Shown here: piece after piece, positions 22,524-27,212 of the stretch
How the letters are laid out: every line of letters starts with the position of its first letter
Position numbering within the stretch: position 1 is the stretch's first letter
Assembly: GCA_023230485.1 (NCBI GenBank)
Contig: JALNXG010000055.1
Coordinates: forward strand, 1-27,212
Reading direction: 5' to 3'
From: Melioribacteraceae bacterium
Lineage (GTDB): Bacteria > Bacteroidota > Ignavibacteria > Ignavibacteriales > Melioribacteraceae
DNA length: 27,212 nt
Translations under genes and position numbers: made by a program
Notes under the pieces: model-generated
The model's database searches: none
What the model saw: only the letters and a program-made list of their open reading frames with translations
What the model was told of the DNA's origin: nothing

Positions 22524-23045
22524 TTAGATTTTATGATTGTAAAATTTTTCAATATATTCTAAATGCGATATTTTTGTGTCTAATAAGATACCATCAGTTG
22601 TTCGATATTGATATCTTTCATTATCATAAATTATATTCCTATGTGCGATAACATGATTATCTGGCGTCAAAAATATTAAATCTTTATAATGTTCTGATTT
22701 ATATGACCAATGATGCTTTACCATTCCCTCTGGCGACTTAATGATCTTAGATCCATTTCTGGCATTATATTTTTCGGGGAATCTCTCATTATTTAAATTA
22801 ACGGCCTTCATTGCCTTTTCTTTGTCGTGCCATTTATTGCGATATTTTAATCTTTTATATTTTTCATTATGCCTCAATCTCTCTTTTCTTACCCATTCTT
22901 TATCTAATTTCCTTTTATTATAATATTCCTTACTCTGCACTGCGGAACATTTTTTACATTTATTAAAATGTCCATCCCGCATTGTATGACACCTATAAAA
23001 CTCACTTAATGGCTTAATCTCTTCACATTTAAAACATTTTTTCAT
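22524..23045 (-). CDS. HNH-like endonuclease with N-terminal zinc motif
   Basis: 173 residues from ATG 23045 (the TTG at 23060 is only a track extension). N-terminal zinc motif KCFKCEEIKPLSEFYR...CKKCSA (four Cys) and a Lys-rich middle lead to HHWSYKSEHYKDLIFLTPDN and HVIAHR near residues 115-140, resembling an HNH-type nuclease of the group with the N-terminal CxxC pair. Probably a mobile homing endonuclease: it splits the exonuclease and annealing genes and is very AT-rich. Exact family uncertain. Confidence 0.72.
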   Translation of the reverse strand: MKKCFKCEEIKPLSEFYRCHTMRDGHFNKCKKCSAVQSKEYYNKRKLDKEWVRKERLRHNEKYKRLKYRNKWHDKEKAMKAVNLNNERFPEKYNARNGSKIIKSPEGMVKHHWSYKSEHYKDLIFLTPDNHVIAHRNIIYDNERYQYRTTDGILLDTKISHLEYIEKFYNHKI

Positions 23046-23057
23046 ATTCTTTTTTTT

Positions 23058-23089
23058 CAAAGATAATCAAAATATTCAAAATATTCAAA
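23058..23089 (-). promoter_or_regulatory. Possible Bacteroidota-type promoter within AT-rich repeats
   Basis: Minus strand TTTG (23089-23086), 20 bases, TATCTTTG (23065-23058), directly upstream of the HNH gene start at 23045. The site lies in a tract with repeats of AATATTTTG, so TTTG occurs often and a chance match is quite possible. It could give the endonuclease and annealing genes their own transcript. Confidence 0.35.
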
Positions 23090-23096
23090 ATAATCA
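23066..23096. repeat. Short AT-rich direct repeats between exonuclease and HNH genes
   Basis: The plus-strand unit ATTCAAAAT or its variant ATCAAAAT occurs three to four times with a period of 9-10 bases. It may be simple slippage sequence next to an inserted endonuclease gene, or a small protein-binding site. Confidence 0.5.
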
Positions 23097-23098
23097 AA

Positions 23099-24028
23099 TT
23101 ATTTATGATTATAAAAAAGAATACTGCGAATAGCCCATCGGGGTAAGTTTAATTCAATGTTTCCTGACTTCCATTCACAAAATACTTGGTATCCTGGCCA
23201 CTTATCATTATCAATACACATCTTATAAAGTTTCAAAAGCTGTTCGTATTCATACCGTCCCTGACCGATAAATTGTGGTGAAGCCTCGAAAATATTAAAA
23301 GCATACGGTTTGCGTTTTTCCTGAGCAATAAAATAAAATGTCCAGCCCCGCTCGTCACCTGTTATTAACTCCATTAGGTCTGAATATAGAGCAGCTTGAA
23401 TATGATATTCATTATCAGCCGCAGCCTTCGTAAAACTGTCCTCTGATGCGTCAAACGTGGTTTTCAAGTCAACAATAAAATGCTTGTTTAATTTTACATA
23501 GTCCGGCCTGCCTTTTAGTTTTATGTCACCCTCAACCGTCTGAAGATTGCCAGTAATTGAATATTCAGCCTCACCACCAGACAGTAAAGCACGGCAATAA
23601 TAATGACTGAAAAGCCGTTCTTTCATATCTTTTATCTTCTGAAAGTCAGATTTCTCAATTACCTTTCGATCTCCGATAATACGCATTTCACTCTCCGCCC
23701 ATTGCTTGTATTCTTTCGTCGCCCTGACCTTCACAATCTCTTTGCCATCTGCCGCCGCTTTTGCGACTATTGCCCCACAAATAGCATCATCTTCAAAAAC
23801 ATAGTAATCAGTCTCAAATTTTTCAGGCTCTAAAATATACTTGTGATAAGCACTGCCGAAGGCCATTGCCTCAGTCTCTACATCTAACGGCTCGTCCTTA
23901 TACTGCCGGTAATGTGCCGGTGATTTTTTAAGGTTTTTCAGACCAGAATAAGAAATAAATTCATCTAACTTATAATAGTCACCTTCAATTTTAATAGGCT
24001 TAAAACCTTTAATGTATTCGCTTTCCAT
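23099..24028 (-). CDS. RecE-like PD-(D/E)XK exonuclease
   Basis: 309 residues. ISYSGLKNLKKSPAHYRQYK, then AMAFGSAYHKYILEP (His62), GRPDYV (Asp176), IVDLKTT (Asp187, Lys189) and EYHIQAALYSD (Gln211, Tyr215) form the PD-(D/E)XK core of the RecE/DUF3799 type (PDDEXK_1). It degrades the 5' strand of duplex ends to expose single strands for the annealing protein. Start ATG 24028 overlaps the previous stop (TAATG). Confidence 0.88.
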   Translation of the reverse strand: MESEYIKGFKPIKIEGDYYKLDEFISYSGLKNLKKSPAHYRQYKDEPLDVETEAMAFGSAYHKYILEPEKFETDYYVFEDDAICGAIVAKAAADGKEIVKVRATKEYKQWAESEMRIIGDRKVIEKSDFQKIKDMKERLFSHYYCRALLSGGEAEYSITGNLQTVEGDIKLKGRPDYVKLNKHFIVDLKTTFDASEDSFTKAAADNEYHIQAALYSDLMELITGDERGWTFYFIAQEKRKPYAFNIFEASPQFIGQGRYEYEQLLKLYKMCIDNDKWPGYQVFCEWKSGNIELNLPRWAIRSILFYNHK

Positions 24029-24264
24029 TATTTGTTTCGTTTATCGTATTCTTTTTTATCTTCACAGTCATCACAGCATGAGCCACAATGATCGCGGCAA
24101 CTACTACATAAGTCACTGAACATGATTGAGGCAGAGCAACAATCACTCAGGTTAGCACCTTCACAACCTTCACACGGGTCTTTTTCATCTTCGTTATCCC
24201 AAGCATAATGACTTCCGAGATAAGCGGAGTAAGATGCTAATTGGTTACAACTTGGTAAGCTCAT
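24028..24264 (-). CDS. Cys-rich small protein
   Basis: 78 residues from ATG 24264 (the TTG at 24276 is not used). It starts MSLPSCNQLASYSAYLGSHY and has a Cys-rich core in residues about 32-68 (DPCEGCEG, SDCCSAS, DLCSSCRDHCGSCCDDC). The core has about 12 Cys, many in CxxC pairs, so several zinc ions or an iron-sulphur cluster could bind. Acidic surroundings (DNEDEKDP) argue against DNA binding. No family recognised. ATGA overlap with the upstream gene supports translation. Confidence 0.6.
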   Translation of the reverse strand: MSLPSCNQLASYSAYLGSHYAWDNEDEKDPCEGCEGANLSDCCSASIMFSDLCSSCRDHCGSCCDDCEDKKEYDKRNK

Positions 24265-24509
24265 GATTTTATCCAATTTAAAAGTTCTTTTATATTACTT
24301 ATGATATCTTTATAGTAGGCAATAATTCCCGAGATAATCACAAGTAGAGGTATCGTTATAAAAAATAATGATGCAATAAATGAATATAATGGGACAACCG
24401 CATCACCTCCGTAGGCTAATGCAAAAATGATAGCAGTTATAAGTAATATTATTCCGCCTCCAAAAAATAATGTAAGGCTAATTTTGAATATTATTTTAAT
24501 TGTTTTCAT
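24261..24509 (-). CDS. Small membrane protein with two transmembrane helices
   Basis: 82 residues. Hydrophobic segments at about 8-32 (ISLTLFFGGGIILLITAIIF) and 40-65 (SFIASLFFITIPLLVIISGI), followed by a short charged end (KDIISNIKELLNWIKS). Start codons ATGAAAACAATTAAA are shared with two other genes. A membrane effect on the host is possible; nothing more can be said. Confidence 0.55.
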   Translation of the reverse strand: MKTIKIIFKISLTLFFGGGIILLITAIIFALAYGGDAVVPLYSFIASLFFITIPLLVIISGIIAYYKDIISNIKELLNWIKS

Positions 24510-24518
24510 GATATAGTT

Positions 24519-24716
24519 TCATGACTTTGTGAATTGGTCAACAAATTTCTGCATACTTCTTAAATTTACCTCAGTGTCATCAGGGTTTTCAATTACGAAT
24601 TGCATAATACAAATTGCACTCAGTAATTTACTTTCAATCATTGTGAGGTGTGCGGCTATTTCGCCAACGCTCTTTAGATTGTCGCTGTAAATCTTTTTAA
24701 CATCTAATTCTTTCAT
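24519..24716 (-). CDS. Small helical hypothetical protein
   Basis: 65 residues, two or three helices (MKELDVKKIYSDNLKSVGEI, MIESKLLSAICIMQFVIENP). The ATG is preceded by an A-rich stretch (AACGAAAAGCG). No family recognised. Confidence 0.5.
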   Translation of the reverse strand: MKELDVKKIYSDNLKSVGEIAAHLTMIESKLLSAICIMQFVIENPDDTEVNLRSMQKFVDQFTKS

Positions 24717-24728
24717 CGCTTTTCGTTT

Positions 24729-24932
24729 TTACTTTGTAACTATTTTCGTTGTTTTGAAAAATGTATAGCCCCATCTTTTACCAATTTGACTTTTATCGGT
24801 GTGAATTACAAAATCAACATGAAATGTGATTTTCTTATCAGTGAAGGTAATTTCTATAACCTTACCCCAGAACGGTGAAAATGGTGATTTGATTACGTCA
24901 CCTATCTTAATGTCTTTTGCAATCGTTTTCAT
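24729..24932 (-). CDS. Small beta-rich hypothetical protein
   Basis: 67 residues. IKIGDVIKSPFSPFWGKVIE followed by strands TFTDKKITFHVDF suggests a small SH3/KOW-like barrel; the protein at 2912-3160 has a similar opening. A transcript of its own may begin upstream at the putative promoter at 24956. Function unknown. Confidence 0.5.
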   Translation of the reverse strand: MKTIAKDIKIGDVIKSPFSPFWGKVIEITFTDKKITFHVDFVIHTDKSQIGKRWGYTFFKTTKIVTK

Positions 24933-24955
24933 CGTTTTCGTTTTTAATTACATAT

Positions 24956-24983
24956 CAAATCTACATCGAGAAAACTTAATAAA
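24956..24983 (-). promoter_or_regulatory. Weak candidate promoter for the recombination operon
   Basis: Minus strand TAGATTTG (24963-24956) fits the -7 box of Bacteroidota; the -33 partner is only TTTA (24983-24980) at 16 bases. It sits in a 108-base gap, the only sizeable one in the early region apart from the replication leader. Confidence 0.35.
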
Positions 24984-24994
24984 CTATGATTTTT

Positions 24995-25028
24995 GTCATG
25001 AAATTGACGATTTAACATATTTTAACAT
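24995..25028. repeat. Repeats in the intergenic region after the DnaA-like gene
   Basis: GTCA-N6-TGAC inverted repeat (24995-25008) and a direct repeat TTTAACAT at 25011-25018 and 25021-25028, exactly 10 bases apart, so on the same helix face. They lie upstream of the weak promoter and downstream of the DnaA-like gene. They could be binding sites for a phage DNA-binding protein. Confidence 0.45.
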
Positions 25029-25040
25029 TTCAAAAACAAC

Positions 25041-25466
25041 CTATTTTATAGCAATAATTTGGTTATTCGTTAACTGACAATAGGCTTCTGCAATTATTCG
25101 CATTCTCTCAGTTATCAGAGTGATACTATCAGAGATGACATCAATATCAGGAATTGTATCAGGCGTGTTATTTATTAATTTAATATCATCAATGTAGTCA
25201 ACCAGCTTCTGATTAAGTTCTTTATTATATTCCCGCTCACAAGCAATTGTTTTTATTGCACTAATAACTGTGCTATGCTTTTTAAGAAATAATTTGCCAA
25301 GCTCTGAATAACTAAGGCATTTAAAAAACATTCGCCCCAAAAATATACATATTTGTCGTGTATGACAAAGGGGGCCCCTTCTGCTCTTTGACATTGAAAT
25401 AAATATATCCCAGTCCGGGAACCCTTCTTTCGCTACAATATAACGACACATTTGTTCGTAGGTCAT
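25041..25466 (-). CDS. DnaA domain IV-like DNA-binding protein
   Basis: 141 residues from ATG 25466 (the frame's first codon TTG at 25475 is not needed). Residues about 22-80 follow the DnaA C-terminal helix-turn-helix plan: SMSKSRR..., CHTRQICIFLGRMFFKCLSY, SELGKLFLKKHSTVISAIKT, where KHSTV corresponds to the DnaA signature loop that contacts the DnaA box. The AAA+ ATPase domain is absent. It may bind DnaA boxes of phage or host to control replication or transcription. The C-terminal 60 residues are helical. Confidence 0.72.
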   Translation of the reverse strand: MTYEQMCRYIVAKEGFPDWDIFISMSKSRRGPLCHTRQICIFLGRMFFKCLSYSELGKLFLKKHSTVISAIKTIACEREYNKELNQKLVDYIDDIKLINNTPDTIPDIDVISDSITLITERMRIIAEAYCQLTNNQIIAIK

Positions 25467-25484
25467 GAATTTCAATTCTTTATT

Positions 25485-25718
25485 TCAATATTCACATTCT
25501 ATAATATATTCTTTGCCTATTTTCAATAGTTGTAACTCTTTAGCATGGCCGCTAATAACAATTTCCCCAAATGTTCCTCTAAAAAAATATCTATCCCCTC
25601 TCCGATAGTAATATTTCATTTTATCAGAAATTTTGTTTATCAAATCAGAGGGCTGAATATGTTGCGCAACTAAATTACAAAATGTTATTTCTCCGTGTTT
25701 AACTTTAATTGTTTTCAT
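25485..25718 (-). CDS. Hypothetical protein
   Basis: 77 residues from ATG 25718, overlapping the previous stop by ATGA; the longer frame would begin with GTG at 25739. Beta-rich (MKTIKVKHGEITFCNLVAQH, RYFFRGTFGEIVISG) with a short helix after (ELQLLKIG). First codons ATGAAAACAATTAAA are shared with the genes starting at 2915 and 24509. Function unknown. Confidence 0.5.
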   Translation of the reverse strand: MKTIKVKHGEITFCNLVAQHIQPSDLINKISDKMKYYYRRGDRYFFRGTFGEIVISGHAKELQLLKIGKEYIIECEY

Positions 25719-25885
25719 TTCCAGTTCATTATTTTGCACAGACGTTTATTCTGAATATCCCATGCAGTTAGTTTACCGTTGACTGCCACGTAACGAACGT
25801 CACCGTATGAAAATTCAAAGTTTTTTGTTCGCTTCAAAAGTTCTTTCAGTTGCGCCTTAATTTTTTCTGAGATGTAAAGTGTCAT
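25715..25885 (-). CDS. Small hypothetical protein
   Basis: 56 residues from ATG 25885 (MTLYISEKIKAQLKELLKRT), chosen because it forms an ATGA overlap with the upstream stop; an ATG at 25924 would give a 69-residue form with a 43-base overlap. An N-terminal helix is followed by a beta part (YGDVRYVAVNGKLTAWDI). No family recognised. Confidence 0.5.
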   Translation of the reverse strand: MTLYISEKIKAQLKELLKRTKNFEFSYGDVRYVAVNGKLTAWDIQNKRLCKIMNWK

Positions 25886-26226
25886 TTGTCTGTCCCTTTC
25901 ATCCTGCTGCGAAACCACCACCATAGTTCATGTCCAAAATGCTTTTCAATCTCAGTGTGAGCATGACCACTAACATATGGATATTGCAGTTTGCCTTTTG
26001 TTGACCTAATAAACAAAGGGAGATTAGTTTTTACTGCTTCATTAAAATCCTCCTCTGTTGGCATCAGCTTGTCAAGAAGGGCGTTAATGTCGGCTAACGC
26101 CTTCTTCAGTTCATCGTATTCCTCTTTTGAATAATAGCGCTCGCTGATGGGCGTGGTAGATGCTTTCGCTTTTCCTGACGGAATCATGTGTTCACCCTTC
26201 TTGTTGACTATTCCTAAGTCTTTCAT
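25882..26226 (-). CDS. Hypothetical protein
   Basis: 114 residues. Polar N-terminus with a helix at about 32-53 (YSKEEYDELKKALADINALL) and a conserved-looking aromatic end (HAHTEIEKHFGHELWWWFRS). ATGA overlaps on both sides. Function unknown; the His-rich end may bind metal. Confidence 0.55.
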   Translation of the reverse strand: MKDLGIVNKKGEHMIPSGKAKASTTPISERYYSKEEYDELKKALADINALLDKLMPTEEDFNEAVKTNLPLFIRSTKGKLQYPYVSGHAHTEIEKHFGHELWWWFRSRMKGTDK

Positions 26227-26819
26227 TGCTTTATGTTTATTATTTGGTTACGAAGCCACTCCTGAAATACACCTACATACTCAGTCTCTACAAACATATT
26301 TTCCTGCCTCACATACTTATGTACCTGAACAAGAATATCCAAAAGTAATTCCCGGTTGTTTGTGATATTATCTTTCGTCACCTCCGCTACCTGCTGGGCG
26401 GCAAGACGCTGGGCTGCCTCTCTCATGTATATAGCTCCATTTGCAAAGGCTTTCTTTTCTCTTTCGTAATTGGCTCTTTGTTTAGGATGTGGATTTGCCA
26501 AAAATCTCGCAACAATTTCTATTGCAATATCATAATCAGTTGGCAGTATTTCCTCTGCACCCTTGATTGTCGGCTGCTGCTGATGTGATTTAAGGTATTC
26601 ATTCACTGATTTTTCGGGACTTAATATTTTACCCGTTCCCCATTTATTACGTGACATCCATTTATCATAAGCCACAAGTTCCTCTCTCAGTCTCTCCTCG
26701 AAGGCGGCGTTAATGTCGGCGGCAACTTCAACCACCCATGAGTGTGTCAAGATAAAATTACCCTGTTCGTATGGTATATTTTTATGCCGTTCTATTATTT
26801 CAATTATTCGATCTGTCAT
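26223..26819 (-). CDS. Hypothetical helical protein
   Basis: 198 residues, helical, with acidic and Gln-rich parts (NAAFEERLREELVAYDKWMS, AAQRLAAQQVAEVTKD). No motif seen. Phage early genes of this size and form are common but not characterised. ATGA overlap with the next gene; 6 bases after the previous one. Confidence 0.55.
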   Translation of the reverse strand: MTDRIIEIIERHKNIPYEQGNFILTHSWVVEVAADINAAFEERLREELVAYDKWMSRNKWGTGKILSPEKSVNEYLKSHQQQPTIKGAEEILPTDYDIAIEIVARFLANPHPKQRANYEREKKAFANGAIYMREAAQRLAAQQVAEVTKDNITNNRELLLDILVQVHKYVRQENMFVETEYVGVFQEWLRNQIINIKQ

Positions 26820-26825
26820 CTCTCG

Positions 26826-27047
26826 TTAGTTTAAGTTTATCGGCTCCTTGTCTTTTGTCCAAAGAATAGGCTCTCCCCTTTTCTGAGAACCGGAGTAGGG
26901 GATAGCATGTTCACCTTCGTCAAGATAACACACAATACTATCGCCCTCTATCCATCCATGAGATAAAACCGATATATCTCTCATGTCCAATATTTGTCCA
27001 CATCCGGGACAAACTAATTGATGTTCCTTTGGTATTTCTTTTTTCAT
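26826..27047 (-). CDS. Small CxxC protein, unknown function
   Basis: 73 residues with one Cys pair (LVCPGCGQILDMRDISVLSH, Cys13 and Cys16) and His residues at 29 and about 47 that could complete a zinc site. Similar CPGCGxxFDMRD openings are common in small phage proteins. Start overlaps the upstream stop by ATGA. Confidence 0.55.
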   Translation of the reverse strand: MKKEIPKEHQLVCPGCGQILDMRDISVLSHGWIEGDSIVCYLDEGEHAIPYSGSQKRGEPILWTKDKEPINLN

Positions 27048-27212
27048 CTCTCTGTTGATTTGATTGCGGCTTCAGCGGCGTCAACTGCAGCATACCATTG
27101 TTCGGGTGTGGGTTGTCCTGACTCTATTCCTTCTTGTTCACAACCGTGTAAATGAACAAGTTGCGTTAATGCGGTCAGTAGTTCATCCCTCTGCTTCAGT
27201 AACTCCGAAGGC
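27044..27212 (-). CDS. Partial gene, C-terminus only
   Basis: The frame enters from the right edge and ends with TGA at 27044, giving about 55 residues (PSELLKQRDELLTALTQLVH ... EQWYAAVDAAEAAIKSTER). The helical, Ala- and Glu-rich C-terminus with TPEQW-x-A-x-D-A-A-x-AAI is a pattern common in small phage proteins of unknown role. The start lies outside the window. ATGA overlap with the next gene. Confidence 0.6.
   Translation of the reverse strand, partial: PSELLKQRDELLTALTQLVHLHGCEQEGIESGQPTPEQWYAAVDAAEAAIKSTER

Noticed and set aside
23061..23098. CRISPR-like repeat impression
   Set aside because: The units are 9-10 bases with no spacers; this is a simple AT-rich repeat.

Overview
The window is one continuous stretch of a tailed double-stranded DNA phage (or prophage) genome. 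It is AT-rich and every credible gene lies on the minus strand, so transcription runs from the right edge (position 27212) to the left edge. The host is probably a member of the Bacteroidota. The reasons are a promoter of the Bacteroidota type (TTTG, 19 bases, TATATTTG at 20109-20139), second candidates of the same form, A-rich leaders without Shine-Dalgarno sites, and gene families common in phages of that group. Most neighbouring genes overlap by ATGA or similar, which implies long polycistronic, translationally coupled operons. No tRNA, integrase, lysis gene or tail gene was recognised; both window edges cut genes.

Reading in the direction of transcription: (1) 27212-24519 holds small early genes of unknown role, plus a protein with a DnaA domain IV-like DNA-binding segment (25041-25466) followed by a repeat-bearing intergenic region. 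(2) 24509-20128 is a recombination module: a RecE-like PD-(D/E)XK exonuclease, a Rad52-like annealing protein, a NinB-like protein and small membrane or Cys-rich proteins. Two homing-endonuclease-like genes (an HNH-like and a GIY-YIG) sit on either side of the annealing protein gene. (3) A promoter and a structured, terminator-bearing leader (20139-19960) precede a replication and DNA-modification module (19960-13911): a DUF6291-like protein, a T7-type primase-helicase, a CoiA/PD-(D/E)XK-like protein, a GNAT-DNA methyltransferase fusion, a SplB-like radical SAM protein, a MazG-like protein, a zinc finger protein and NinG. (4) 13900-10813 holds a membrane protein, a GT2-type and a GT17-type glycosyltransferase, and a methyltransferase-like protein. 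(5) 10779-160 is the packaging and head module: small genes, an HNH endonuclease, small and large terminase, portal, three more glycosyltransferases with a DnaJ-type zinc-finger protein, a Mu gpF-like head morphogenesis protein, two small basic proteins, a scaffold-like protein, and the start of what is probably the major capsid protein.

The most interesting parts are the GNAT-methyltransferase plus radical SAM block (a candidate DNA hypermodification system), the promoter-leader-attenuator arrangement in front of the replication operon, five glycosyltransferases in or next to the virion genes, and a zinc finger inside the portal that has a free-standing relative three genes downstream.
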